From Flexistipes sinusarabici DSM 4947 (lineage in GTDB: Bacteria; Chrysiogenota; Deferribacteres; Deferribacterales; Flexistipitaceae): DNA of 64,000 nucleotides. Each line of letters opens with the position of its first letter. The first letter of the stretch is position 1. A model generated the notes under the pieces. That model was given only the letters and a program-made list of their open reading frames with translations, did not search any database and was not told where the DNA came from. Positions 1 to 9,108 of this stretch are shown piece by piece. A program made the position numbers and the translations under genes. The stretch is taken from the NCBI RefSeq assembly GCF_000218625.1, contig NC_015672.1:248001-312000 (forward strand). The letters are read 5' to 3'.

Positions 1-1
1 A

Positions 2-703
2 GTGCAACAGGGGGCTTCACTTTATATCAGACCTTTTGTTTTTGGCACACAAGATTCGCTTGGCGTTTTTCCCAGCTCGTTTTATACTTTTGCAGTAGTT
101 CTTTCTCCAAGCGGACCGTACTATCCCCAAGGTTTTACTTCTCCAATAAAACTATTGATAACTAAAAAGTTTCATCGTGCTGTTCCCGGAGGGACAGGGC
201 ATGTAAAAGCTTCCGGCAATTATGCTGCCTCACTTCAGGCTGGTGAATATGCCTACAAAAACGGTGCCAATCAGGTATTGTATCTGGATCATACAAATAC
301 TTATATCGATGAAGCCGGCTCCATGAATCATTTTCATATTACCCGTAATGATAATGTTGTTATCCCTGAGTTTACAGACACAGTACTGCGTTCCATTACT
401 TCCGAGTCTGTCATAGAATTGCAAAAAAGACTTCAACTGGATATTGTTCAAAAACGGATTAAGGTGGATGATTTTATTTCAGAAATTAAAAACGGTGGGA
501 TTAAAGAAGCCGGTGGATTCGGCACAGCAGCCGTGGTCTCAGCTGTTGGGGAATATCTGCTTGAGGACGGAGGTAAGCTGACAGTGGGCAACGGCGAAGT
601 GGGCGAGATTACCAAATATATCTATGATTTATATACAGGAATTCAGACGGGCAAATATGAAGCGCCTGAAGGCTGGCTTCAAAAGGTGGAAAGAAATATC
701 TAA
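2..703 (+). CDS. ilvE: Branched-chain amino acid aminotransferase, 3' part
   Basis: This is the C-terminal part (233 codons visible) of a fold-type IV, PLP-dependent aminotransferase that transfers the amino group of Leu, Ile or Val to 2-oxoglutarate. The stretch GGTGHVKASGNYAAS contains the PLP lysine (visible residue 69) in the context typical of the BCAT family, and YIDEAGSMN follows, matching the family's cofactor and substrate region. The window begins inside the gene: the reading frame is open from base 2 and the family's N-terminal ~100 residues are missing, so the GTG at base 2 is not a real start. The stop codon overlaps the convergent hypF stop by four bases, leaving no room for a terminator. 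Confidence 0.9.
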   Translation: MQQGASLYIRPFVFGTQDSLGVFPSSFYTFAVVLSPSGPYYPQGFTSPIKLLITKKFHRAVPGGTGHVKASGNYAASLQAGEYAYKNGANQVLYLDHTNTYIDEAGSMNHFHITRNDNVVIPEFTDTVLRSITSESVIELQKRLQLDIVQKRIKVDDFISEIKNGGIKEAGGFGTAAVVSAVGEYLLEDGGKLTVGNGEVGEITKYIYDLYTGIQTGKYEAPEGWLQKVERNI

Positions 704-2946
704 CGGTTATCCAGTATATATTTATAAACCTGTCCCAATGAAATCCCCCCATCATTTGGGGGGATATTTTTATGGATATATACGTTGAAGCCGTATTTCT
801 GCAGAAGTTTTTCCGATTTTTCCAAAAGATATATATTCTGAAAAACTCCGCCGCTTAAAACAACACTTGTGCATCCGCTTTGCTGCCGGATTTTGTTGCA
901 TATATCTGTTATCATCATTGCTACACTGTTGTGAAATTTCTTTGATATGACTCCAGGATGAAGACCTTTGTCAAAATCGTGCAGTATTCCTTCAAAAAAA
1001 TTTTTAAAGTCAATTTCGTCTTTCTTTAAATCCCACGGATAGTATTCGGATGTTTGCTCATCTTCAATTATATTTTCCAAAAGAATAGCGGTGAAACCCT
1101 CGTACTCATTTACTGTTTCGCCGGTCAAAAGAGTCCCGGCAGCCTCAAAAAGCCTGCCTGCGCTTGAAGTGGGGATACTGTTGAGTTTTCTGTCTGTCAT
1201 CTTTTTTATCAGATTTATCTCATTTTGCCGGATCAAAGGTGTAATTTTATCGATATGCTCATTCAACAGATTCATCTGATGCAGATAACCTGTAAGCATG
1301 CGGACAGGATGTTTTGCTGCAGAGTCCAGGCCCGGCTGAAGATAATTTTTCAGATGAAATTGCCTGCTGAGACTTTTTTGGAGAAGAAAAAATTCACCAC
1401 CCCAGATGCTTCCGTCACTGCCCAAACCGGTTCCATCAAATATAACGCCTATAACATTGTCTGTAATACCGTATTCAGCCATGCATGAATATAGATGCGC
1501 ATGGTGATGCTGTATGGTTACAATTTTTTCTGTGCAGATTTTTTGGGCAAATTTTGAAGAAAAATAATCCGGATGGAGATCTGTCAACAAAATTTCAGGT
1601 TTGAGGCCGAAAAGTCGCTTCATCTTTTCATAAACCTCTTGGTAAAAATCTGTTGTTTTGCTGTTGTCAAGGTCTCCTATGTACTGACTTGTGAAAGCAT
1701 AGTCGTTTTTTGCCAGTGTAATGCTGCTTTTAAGATGGGCTCCCATTCCCGCAATGCACAAACATGTCTTTTCAGGCAAAATAACAGGGAGAGGCGCATA
1801 TCCCCGTGCTCGTCTGAGCATATATTCTTTGTTGCCGGCAGTTGTGATGACTGAATCGTCTACTCTGGTGTGAATTGGTCTGTTATGGATGAGAAAATCT
1901 TTGCTGAAATGAGATAATTTATCGTATGCTTCCTGCTCATTTATACAGATGGGCTCATCCACCAGGTTGCCGCTGGTTGCTACTATAAAGTCCGTTTTCA
2001 GATAACTGAAAAGAATGTGATGAAGCGGCGTGTAAGCTTTCATAATGCCGATTTTCTCCCCTGTGGGGTTTATGTATGCAGATACAGGGAGTTTACCCCA
2101 ATTTTCTATAACAATAGGTGCAGAAGGTGTATCAAGGATTTTGATGGTTTTTTGGCTGTCAATGCTGATATGTTTTCTCAATGTATCGGCATCTCTTACC
2201 ATTAAGGCTAAGGGTTTGTTTTTTCTGTTTTTTAGTTTTCTGAGTTTTTTTACTGCCTTGTCATCAGCGGCGTTGCAGATGATCTGATAGCCTCCGAGAC
2301 CTTTTAAATTGAGAAATCCGCCTTCATTTATTATCGCGGCAGCAGCTTTAAAAGCATTCTCACCTGTTTGCCCGTTAAACATTATCTGAGGACCGCAAAC
2401 ATGGCAACAGACAGGCTGAGCGTGATACCTGCGGTCGAGAACATCTTCATATTCGATCAGACACGATTCGCACATCTGAAATTCTGCCATTGTCGTTTTG
2501 GATCTGTCATAAGGTATGTTTTTAATAATGGAATATCTCGGTCCGCAGTTTGTACAATTTGTGAATGGATACCTATAACGTTTGTTGTCAGGTTCAGAAA
2601 TATCTTTTATGCAGTCAGAACATATAGACAGATCTGGAGGAATTGCCGTTAGTCCTTCGGAGTGTTCTGATTTTATGATTTTAAATTCTGAATAATTGGT
2701 ATTTTCGCACTGTTTATACTCAATATCTCTTATTATCGCTCCGGGCGGGGATAAATCTTTAATATCCCGGCAAAAAAGCTGTAATTGATTTATTGAGGCA
2801 TCAGATATAAGAATTTCCACACCGTTTTTCGTATTTTTGACAAAACCGTTGAAGTTGTAATTTTTAGCAAGTTTATAGATAAAGGGTCTGAATCCTATCC
2901 CCTGCACTACACCTTTTACAATTATTTTAAATGACTGTTTATCCAA
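700..2946 (-). CDS. hypF: Carbamoyltransferase HypF, hydrogenase maturation
   Basis: HypF uses carbamoyl phosphate and ATP to build the thiocarboxamide on HypE that becomes the cyanide ligand of [NiFe]-hydrogenases. At 748 residues it is full length. The order is: acylphosphatase domain (VVQGIGFRPF, ~13-22), two zinc motifs (C109-x2-C112 with C131-x2-C134; C159-x2-C162 with C181-x2-C184), a YrdC-like domain, then a Kae1-like domain with HHHAHLYSC and the C-terminal VVLSGGVFQN motif. The start is TTG, with an upstream cgggga-like ribosome site; it puts the acylphosphatase domain at the usual distance from the N terminus. No other hyp genes or hydrogenase genes are visible, so it stands alone here. 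Confidence 0.93.
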   Translation of the reverse strand: MDKQSFKIIVKGVVQGIGFRPFIYKLAKNYNFNGFVKNTKNGVEILISDASINQLQLFCRDIKDLSPPGAIIRDIEYKQCENTNYSEFKIIKSEHSEGLTAIPPDLSICSDCIKDISEPDNKRYRYPFTNCTNCGPRYSIIKNIPYDRSKTTMAEFQMCESCLIEYEDVLDRRYHAQPVCCHVCGPQIMFNGQTGENAFKAAAAIINEGGFLNLKGLGGYQIICNAADDKAVKKLRKLKNRKNKPLALMVRDADTLRKHISIDSQKTIKILDTPSAPIVIENWGKLPVSAYINPTGEKIGIMKAYTPLHHILFSYLKTDFIVATSGNLVDEPICINEQEAYDKLSHFSKDFLIHNRPIHTRVDDSVITTAGNKEYMLRRARGYAPLPVILPEKTCLCIAGMGAHLKSSITLAKNDYAFTSQYIGDLDNSKTTDFYQEVYEKMKRLFGLKPEILLTDLHPDYFSSKFAQKICTEKIVTIQHHHAHLYSCMAEYGITDNVIGVIFDGTGLGSDGSIWGGEFFLLQKSLSRQFHLKNYLQPGLDSAAKHPVRMLTGYLHQMNLLNEHIDKITPLIRQNEINLIKKMTDRKLNSIPTSSAGRLFEAAGTLLTGETVNEYEGFTAILLENIIEDEQTSEYYPWDLKKDEIDFKNFFEGILHDFDKGLHPGVISKKFHNSVAMMITDICNKIRQQSGCTSVVLSGGVFQNIYLLEKSEKLLQKYGFNVYIHKNIPPNDGGISLGQVYKYILDNR

Positions 2947-3021
2947 AAAAGTCCCCGTATGCTGCCTTCACAGCTGATTATTATTGCAATTGTTTCAACA
3001 ATTATCTATTAATAAATTAAT

Positions 3022-4398
3022 ATGTCCATTATTAATTTAAAACGATTTGAAGATAAATACAAATATTTATTGGGTGAAAAGTTCAGCGGGTTTCATGAGG
3101 CTTTACATCTTCCGCCCCTGAAGTATTTTAGAATCAATTCTGTCAGAAATATTAATTATTTAAAAGAGCTGGATGACAGGGGAGTTAAGTATTTACCCGA
3201 CCGTTATTTTGGTGATTTTTACAAATTAACGGATGATATTTCTGTTTCTGATACGATAGCTTTTTTAACCGGAGGCATATATATACAAAACCCCTCGTCA
3301 ATAATACCTGTGGATATGCTTTCCCGTGCTTTAAAAAATAATGAGGAGCCCGTTGTGCTGGATATGTGCGCTGCACCCGGCGGGAAAACTACCGGACTAA
3401 GTGAAAAAATTGCCCGCAGAGGCTTGATTGTGGCAAATGAGGTTTCCAAATCCAGATTAAAATCACTTCATTTCAATCTGGAGAAATACGGTGCATGGAA
3501 TGTTAAAACCACTTCTGTCGATGGAAGGGTGGTTGGAAAAATGTTCCCTGAAACTTTTGACGGCATTCTTCTTGATGCACCGTGCAGCAATGAAAATAAA
3601 ATATTCAGGAATCCTGAGGTCAGCCGGAATTGGTCTGAAGATTTAGTGAAAAAAATGCAGAAGCTTCAGACTGAGTTGATTTTTAGCGCTTATGAGGCTC
3701 TGAAGCCTGGTGGTGTTTTGGTGTATTCCACCTGCACTTTTTCCGTTGAAGAGAACGAAGATGTGATCAAAAGCCTTTTAGACACATACCAGGATATCAA
3801 ATTTATTAGGTTTGAGGCTGATTTTTCATATAAAGGACTCAGCGGGGAGGGGCGAATTGATGATAATGTATTTCGAATTCTGCCCGAAATAGAAAATATG
3901 AAAAATAAGATGCAGCGAACCACTTATGACGGTTTTTTCTCTGCTGCTTTAAGAAAACCGGGGGCAATGCAGCAGAAGGCCAGCAGAAAAGAGTCAAAAA
4001 ACAAATATACTCAAACTTTTCAGAGATTTTTTAATAAAGAACTGCCACAGGGGGTGTTTAGAGAAGTAAAAGGTTTGATTTTTATGGAGAATAATATTGA
4101 CCCCGGCATAAAATTTTTCAAAACAGGATTAAAAGCGGGAAAATTTGCAGGAGATGATATTGAGATTTCCTCACAGTTTTTATGGGAATTCGGTTGCTCG
4201 GCAAAGGAGCCTTACATAGTAAGGCTGAGTATCGATGAAGCCGACAATTACCTCAAGGGCAATGATATTAATAAAGTACCTCCGTTAAAAGGGAATAATC
4301 TGTTTGCATTTTATGACAACTTACCTGTGGGAACCGTTAAGGGAGTTAACGGCAGACTGAAAAATAAGCTGGACAGATATTTTCTGTACGGGAAATAA
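3022..4398 (+). CDS. NOL1/NOP2/Sun-family RNA m5C methyltransferase (RsmF-like)
   Basis: SAM-dependent cytosine-C5 RNA methyltransferase of 458 residues. The SAM site LDMCAAPGGKTTGLSE lies near residue 112, and the two family cysteines are visible: C188 in LDAPCSNE and C238 in YSTCTFSVEE. The C-terminal ~150 residues resemble the extra RNA-binding region of RsmF/YebU proteins and end in a lysine- and arginine-rich segment. By analogy it should methylate 16S rRNA, but members of this family also act on tRNA or other rRNA positions, so the target is inferred. It is divergent from hypF with a 75-bp gap and convergent with the HD-domain gene. Confidence 0.85.
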   Translation: MSIINLKRFEDKYKYLLGEKFSGFHEALHLPPLKYFRINSVRNINYLKELDDRGVKYLPDRYFGDFYKLTDDISVSDTIAFLTGGIYIQNPSSIIPVDMLSRALKNNEEPVVLDMCAAPGGKTTGLSEKIARRGLIVANEVSKSRLKSLHFNLEKYGAWNVKTTSVDGRVVGKMFPETFDGILLDAPCSNENKIFRNPEVSRNWSEDLVKKMQKLQTELIFSAYEALKPGGVLVYSTCTFSVEENEDVIKSLLDTYQDIKFIRFEADFSYKGLSGEGRIDDNVFRILPEIENMKNKMQRTTYDGFFSAALRKPGAMQQKASRKESKNKYTQTFQRFFNKELPQGVFREVKGLIFMENNIDPGIKFFKTGLKAGKFAGDDIEISSQFLWEFGCSAKEPYIVRLSIDEADNYLKGNDINKVPPLKGNNLFAFYDNLPVGTVKGVNGRLKNKLDRYFLYGK

Positions 4399-4406
4399 GT
4401 GTCTTG

Positions 4407-4961
4407 TCACACTTCCAGCTTATCCGCTATTTCGGATAATGATTTTATAACGAACTCAATATGCCCGTCCTTATCCACATCAAGTTCTATTATTCCTTTT
4501 TCAATATCGTCTCTGTTGACGCCTTTTGCGAACGATTTATCCTTTAGCTTTTTCTTTACGCTTTTTGTTTTTACATTCTCGATTTTTCTGTCAGGTCTCA
4601 CGTAAGCACATGCCATAAGAAAACCGCATAGTTCATCCACAGCAAAAAGTGTTTTTGCCATGAGAGATTCCCTTTTAACCCCTGTATAGTCAGCATGAGA
4701 TAGAACAGCATCGATAACATCCTGAGGATAGGCGTTGTTTTTAAGTATTTCAGCACCTTTAAACGGATGCTGGTCAGCAGAAGGATACTGTTCGTAGTCA
4801 AAATCGTGCAGCAGACCGGTGATACCCCATTTTTCAACATCCTCACCGAATTCTGAAGCATATGAGCGCATAGCCTGCTCCACAGCATAAGCATGTTTTA
4901 ACAGAGAATCGGATTTTGTATATTCTTTTAAAAGTTTTTCGGCATCTTCTCTTGTTTTCAT
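4407..4961 (-). CDS. HD-domain metal-dependent hydrolase
   Basis: A 184-residue HD-superfamily protein. Metal-binding residues are visible as H23, the H52-D53 pair in LLHDFDYEQYP, H65, and an SHADYTG motif further on. The C-terminal ~45 residues are lysine-rich and charged. Related small HD proteins are annotated only as hydrolases or phosphohydrolases, and I do not assign a substrate. Its ATG overlaps the lgt stop in an ATGA arrangement, and the lgt codons for Lys-Arg-Arg-Asn (AAAAGGAGGAAT) provide its ribosome binding site, so translation is probably coupled to lgt. Confidence 0.75.
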   Translation of the reverse strand: MKTREDAEKLLKEYTKSDSLLKHAYAVEQAMRSYASEFGEDVEKWGITGLLHDFDYEQYPSADQHPFKGAEILKNNAYPQDVIDAVLSHADYTGVKRESLMAKTLFAVDELCGFLMACAYVRPDRKIENVKTKSVKKKLKDKSFAKGVNRDDIEKGIIELDVDKDGHIEFVIKSLSEIADKLEV

Positions 4962-5905
4962 ATATTCCTCCTTTTAAGCGCTATTATTATAATACCGCTT
5001 ATAATCATAACAAAGCTTGCCACATGCGGCGCTCTGAACATCCACATCATAAGATCATCAGCCCTGAAAAATGAAACAAAGAAACGTATAATACCGTAAA
5101 ATATTAGATACAGGCCGGTTATGAAACCTTTACCGATATTGTCGTCATTCTTCCAGAAGTAAATCAGTATAGATGCAAATATAACATTCAGAATCATTTC
5201 ATAAAAGAATGTCGGATGTACAGCCAGTGTGCCGAATTCCTGATATGCCGGTGGATTGTATTTTGGAGGAAAGCTGATCCCCCATGGTACATATTCCTTT
5301 AGTTCGTACATTTTTCCCTGAAAATTGATAATAATTTCTCTGTTTTTATCAATCATTTCTGCCAGTTTGCTCATCCCTTCAGGAGTGTTTGACAGATTCA
5401 GCGTATTTAATACTTTATGCCAGAATTCAGGAAAAATATTTTGCATTTTAAAAATAATGGAAGGGGGTGTTATTACAGGTACTCCATGGGCTTCGCCGTT
5501 GGCGAAATTGCCAAATCTTCCTATTCCCTGTCCCAGCAGTAAAAAAGGAAGTATTATATCACCGAAAGTGAACAGTTTTATTCCATAGTGTTTCCCAACC
5601 AAATATGCAGTAATAATTCCGCCTATGATTCCACCGTGTATTGCCAGACCGCCGTGCCATATTGCAATGATTTCCAAGGGGAACTGCGAGTAATACTCCC
5701 ATTTGAACAGAACATAATAGATCCTTGCCCCTAAAATACCTCCCAGAAAGGCAAAAATAACAATATTTTCAGTATGGTTTGGATTTATACCCATTTTTTT
5801 GCTTTTTTTACGTGCGAAGTACAGCGCAATTAAAACGGCTATCAGATACATCACGCTGTATATACGAACCTGAAAACCGCCTATTTCAAAAAGATATGGA
5901 AACAT
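4958..5905 (-). CDS. lgt: Prolipoprotein diacylglyceryl transferase
   Basis: Inner-membrane enzyme that moves diacylglycerol from phosphatidylglycerol onto the lipobox cysteine of prolipoproteins. The 315-residue sequence has about seven membrane segments, the HGGLAIHGGIIGG motif near residue 85 and the Lgt signature GRFGNFANGEAHG near residue 130, including the catalytic-region arginine. It carries a longer-than-usual soluble insert around residues 145-215. It begins immediately after the upstream EamA gene's stop codon and overlaps the HD-domain gene downstream, so it belongs to a four-gene minus-strand operon. A lipoprotein-type cytochrome encoded at 56.1-56.5 kb would be among its substrates. 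Confidence 0.93.
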   Translation of the reverse strand: MFPYLFEIGGFQVRIYSVMYLIAVLIALYFARKKSKKMGINPNHTENIVIFAFLGGILGARIYYVLFKWEYYSQFPLEIIAIWHGGLAIHGGIIGGIITAYLVGKHYGIKLFTFGDIILPFLLLGQGIGRFGNFANGEAHGVPVITPPSIIFKMQNIFPEFWHKVLNTLNLSNTPEGMSKLAEMIDKNREIIINFQGKMYELKEYVPWGISFPPKYNPPAYQEFGTLAVHPTFFYEMILNVIFASILIYFWKNDDNIGKGFITGLYLIFYGIIRFFVSFFRADDLMMWMFRAPHVASFVMIISGIIIIALKRRNI

Positions 5906-6805
5906 TTAGCTTTCCTTTGCTCCTCTTCTGGAAGCTGTTATTATAGCGGCAAAAATCAGTATCATGCCTGTCAGCTGAAATATACCCAGCTTTTCTTCAA
6001 ATATAAAATAAGCAAGAATGGATGCTCCAATAGGCTCGCCTAAAATAGATATAGCAACCATACTTGTCTTTAAATGCTTCAGCGCCCAGTTGAAAGAAGT
6101 ATGTCCTAACAGCTGGGGCACAACTGCCAGTAAAATCATAAAAATATATGAAGACGAATTATAGCCTGTAAACGGAGTTTGCGTCAACAGTGAGGTAACA
6201 ATTAGTGTCGCTGCACTGAATCCGTATGCAATGGTGATATATGTCAGTAAGTCTACATTTTCCCTTACTTTGCTCCCCAAAATAAGATAGCCGCTTGCTG
6301 CTATTGCACCAAGCAGTGCAAGTCCGTCACCTATAAGGGCTGTTTTGTCTGTCAGCGCCAGATTGTGCAGTCCGCCGTCGCCCACAGCGAGTATAGCGCT
6401 GCCCAGAAAAGAAAGAACTATACCGGCGATTAGAGCCGGACTCTGTTTTTCTTTCAGTATGAACCATGAAAAAATTCCCACGAAAATAGGATTTGTGGTA
6501 ACAAGTACCACACTGCTTGCCACTGAGGTCATTTTTATGGAAGCAAACCAGCTGACAAAGTGAATTGAAAGAATGATGCCGCTCAGCATAGAGAGTAAAA
6601 GATCCTTCTTGTTCAATCTGCCGAAGGTATGCCCTCTTAATCTGTATATTACCGCAAGAATTATTGAGGCAATTGTTAAGCGGTAAGTGGCAATCATAAG
6701 GGAAGGAACATCGGCGCAGAATCTGACGAATATAGCAGCAAATGATATGGAAATAATTCCCACAAGGAGTACGGAAAAGGTTTTCAGCATTTTTTCTTTC
6801 TCCAT
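5906..6805 (-). CDS. EamA/DMT-family membrane transporter
   Basis: Drug/metabolite transporter superfamily protein of 299 residues with ten predicted membrane segments arranged as two EamA repeats (roughly residues 10-145 and 155-295). The glycine-rich ends of each repeat (LAVGDGG; GEPIGASILAYFIFEEKLG) are typical. Substrate cannot be read from sequence; exporters of amino acids or metabolites are common in the family. The given ATG overlaps the upstream EamA gene by 22 bases. A second ATG at 6790 has a better-spaced GGAGAAAG ribosome site and overlaps the upstream TGA, so the true start may be five codons later. Confidence 0.85.
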   Translation of the reverse strand: MEKEKMLKTFSVLLVGIISISFAAIFVRFCADVPSLMIATYRLTIASIILAVIYRLRGHTFGRLNKKDLLLSMLSGIILSIHFVSWFASIKMTSVASSVVLVTTNPIFVGIFSWFILKEKQSPALIAGIVLSFLGSAILAVGDGGLHNLALTDKTALIGDGLALLGAIAASGYLILGSKVRENVDLLTYITIAYGFSAATLIVTSLLTQTPFTGYNSSSYIFMILLAVVPQLLGHTSFNWALKHLKTSMVAISILGEPIGASILAYFIFEEKLGIFQLTGMILIFAAIITASRRGAKES

Positions 6806-7686
6806 TTAAGAGATGTTCCTGTTTCAGCGATTATCATAGCAGAGAACATTAAAAATGCACCAATATATTGTTTGATTTTAAGTATTTCTCCGGCTATGAA
6901 ATATCCAAAAAACGGGGCTGAAACCGGTTCCATGGACAGGATTATTGCGACTTTTGTGGGCGTTGTGTACTTTTGCATGGAGGTTTGTATAAAAAAAGCG
7001 ACAACTGTTGCAAAAACCCCCGTTAACATTAGTGCGAAAATGTTCTGGATATCAGGGATGAAGTTGAAATTGCCTGAATCCATCAGCAGAATCAGTATAA
7101 AAGATGCAAAGGCGATAAAAGTCATCTGAACCGTTGTAAGCTCAAAAGCACTGAATTTTCTGGAATAATGATCTGTCAGTATCACATGAACAGCCAGAAA
7201 AAAAGCGTTAAGCAGCAGAATAATTTCACCCTTATTGAAAGAAAAGCCGCTGCCCGATGTTATATAAAACAGCCCGGCCAGTGATACACACACCCCTACC
7301 CAGGACATTGGATGAGGATACTTTTTGAGGAATACCGTTGAGAGTATCGGGACAAAAACGATGTTCAGACCTGTCAAAAATCCTGCTACTGATGCCGGGG
7401 CAAGACCTATTCCAACTGTTTGGAAAGTAAAAGTAAGAAAAAGGGCACTTCCGAGAACGCATCCGCCTTTGATGACATCCTGATTATATTTTCTTTTTAA
7501 TATAATGGAAAGTATTATAAGCAATACAGATGCAATCAGAAATCTGTAAAAATTAAAAAGGTACGGGCTCATACCTTCAAGGGATTCCTTGATTATGATA
7601 AAAGTACTTCCCCACAAAAGAGCCACAAAAAAAAGAGAGGTATCAGCAAAATACTCCCAGGTTTTTCCTTTGAAACGGTTTATCAT
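6784..7686 (-). CDS. EamA/DMT-family membrane transporter
   Basis: Second EamA protein (300 residues, ten predicted membrane segments, two repeats). It is only distantly similar to its neighbour downstream, so this is a pair of paralogues rather than a recent duplication. FVALLWGSTFIIIKES at the N terminus is the usual first helix of the family. It is the first gene of the EamA-EamA-lgt-HD run; its promoter should lie just upstream, at the edge of a repetitive stretch (7.7-8.0 kb). Transport substrate is unknown. Confidence 0.85.
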   Translation of the reverse strand: MINRFKGKTWEYFADTSLFFVALLWGSTFIIIKESLEGMSPYLFNFYRFLIASVLLIILSIILKRKYNQDVIKGGCVLGSALFLTFTFQTVGIGLAPASVAGFLTGLNIVFVPILSTVFLKKYPHPMSWVGVCVSLAGLFYITSGSGFSFNKGEIILLLNAFFLAVHVILTDHYSRKFSAFELTTVQMTFIAFASFILILLMDSGNFNFIPDIQNIFALMLTGVFATVVAFFIQTSMQKYTTPTKVAIILSMEPVSAPFFGYFIAGEILKIKQYIGAFLMFSAMIIAETGTSLKWRKKKC

Positions 7687-7719
7687 TTACAACCCGCCTT
7701 TGAAAAAAGCCAATATTAT

Positions 7720-8035
7720 CATTTTAAAATTCTTTTGCAACATATAAAAAGCAATTGAAATGGTGAGATGGGGAGGTTGTGAAAAGGGGAAATAAATAAG
7801 TGGTGGCAAAGGTAAAAATTGAGATAGTTGAAAGGGTTGACTGGTAAATTTATATGTTGGTGTATTGGTGGCAAGTATGAAGTGTTAAGTGCTAAGATTA
7901 AGGTAGAAAGTCCAGGTTGAGGTTGAGATGGTTGAAGAGGTTGATACATGGGTTGGGGTTACGTGTGATGGCACGTTTTACGTCTTACATCTTACCCCTC
8001 ACGTTTTCACTAAAACTGAAAAAAATATAAAACCG
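7720..8035. repeat. Low-complexity intergenic island
   Basis: A ~420-bp gap between the EamA gene and pta with no credible gene. It is built from short imperfectly repeated words such as ggttgaggttgagatggttg, gtgttaagtgctaag, tattggtggcaag and, at its right end, ttacgtcttacatcttac. Read on the other strand, the same vocabulary (cttaacactta-like, caccaatatac-like, tctcacc, ttacgtcttac) occurs in the islands at 40.8, 51.8 and 59.8 kb. A 76-codon reading frame across it on the minus strand is rich in Pro, Leu, Ser and His and is a by-product of the repeats. Confidence 0.65.
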
Positions 8036-8036
8036 C

Positions 8037-8065
8037 TTGACATTGAATATATATGATTTTATAAG
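8037..8065 (+). promoter_or_regulatory. Sigma70-type promoter of pta-ackA
   Basis: A consensus -35 TTGACA (8037-8042), a 17-bp spacer and a near-consensus -10 TATAAG (8060-8065). The pta start is 40 bp downstream with an AGGAGG ribosome site at 8093-8098. This is the strongest promoter-like match I found in the window. Confidence 0.75.
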
Positions 8066-8104
8066 AGTAAAAAATAAAATACTATTTTATTTAGGAGGCA
8101 TATT

Positions 8105-9091
8105 ATGTCGCTTATGGATCAGTTTTGGGAGATGGCAAAGTCGGCAAAAAAGACTATTGTTCTGCCGGAAGGAAATGATGAGAGAACAATTCATGCTGCA
8201 CATACTATTACGGAAAACGGTCTGGCTAAAGTAATTGTTTTAGGTAATGAAGAAGATGTCAAAAATCTTTTTAAGCAGAAGGGTTATCCTGTCAACTGCG
8301 AAATAATGGATACTGAAAAAAGCTCATATCTTGATGAATTTGCAGATGAATACTACATGATAAGAAAATCGAAAGGGATCAGCAGGGATGAAGCCCTCGA
8401 AACAATGAAAGACGTTTTATATTTCGGCAGTATGCTTATCAAAAAAGGTATTGCTGACGGCTGTGTTACGGGAGCCTGCCACACTACTGCGGATGTGCTT
8501 CGTTCGGCAATTAGGATTATCGGCACAAAAGAAGGAATGAATACTGTATCAAGCTGTTTTATCATGGTTACAAATAAAAAAGAGTTTGGCAAAGACGGTG
8601 CTCTTGTTTTTGCCGATTGCGCTGTGAATCCTAACCCGGATTCTTCACAGCTGGCGGATATAGCGCTTGCTACGGCCGAGAGCTGTAAATCTTTTCTGGA
8701 AGAAGAACCGAAGGTGGCTATGCTTTCCTTTTCGACCAAAGGCAGCGCAAGTCACCCTGATATTGACAAGGTTAATGAGGCATTAAAAATAATCAAACAA
8801 AATTCGCCTGATCTGAAAGTGGATGGAGAGTTACAGGCTGATGCAGCACTGGTTAAAAGTGTAGGGGAGAGAAAAGCAAAGGGCAGCGAAGTGGCAGGAA
8901 ATGCAAACGTACTAATTTTTCCCGATTTGGATGCAGGTAACATAGGTTACAAACTGGTGGAAAGAGTAGCCGGCGCAGAGGCGATTGGTCCGATTATTCA
9001 GGGTTTAAATAAACCGGTTAATGACTTGTCCAGAGGATGCAAGTATATGGATATTGTAAATGTAGCGGCTATTACCGCTGTACAAGCTTAG
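8105..9091 (+). CDS. pta: Phosphate acetyltransferase
   Basis: Converts acetyl-CoA and phosphate to acetyl phosphate and CoA in the cytoplasm, the first half of the acetate/ATP pathway (reversible, so it can also activate acetate). The 328 residues match the short, single-domain Pta family. Landmarks are [14 protein letters not shown] near residue 20, [15 protein letters not shown] near 120, the [13 protein letters not shown] region and the C-terminal [16 protein letters not shown]. The ATG is preceded by AGGAGG at seven bases. It is followed after 17 bases by ackA, with which it forms an operon. Confidence 0.96.
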   Translation: MSLMDQFWEMAKSAKKTIVLPEGNDERTIHAAHTITENGLAKVIVLGNEEDVKNLFKQKGYPVNCEIMDTEKSSYLDEFADEYYMIRKSKGISRDEALETMKDVLYFGSMLIKKGIADGCVTGACHTTADVLRSAIRIIGTKEGMNTVSSCFIMVTNKKEFGKDGALVFADCAVNPNPDSSQLADIALATAESCKSFLEEEPKVAMLSFSTKGSASHPDIDKVNEALKIIKQNSPDLKVDGELQADAALVKSVGERKAKGSEVAGNANVLIFPDLDAGNIGYKLVERVAGAEAIGPIIQGLNKPVNDLSRGCKYMDIVNVAAITAVQA

Positions 9092-9108
9092 TTTCAGGAG
9101 GTTTATGG

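Noticed and set aside
7719-7949. A 76-codon minus-strand open frame rich in Pro, Leu and His
   Set aside because: Composition mirrors the low-complexity words of the island; no start signal and no family likeness.
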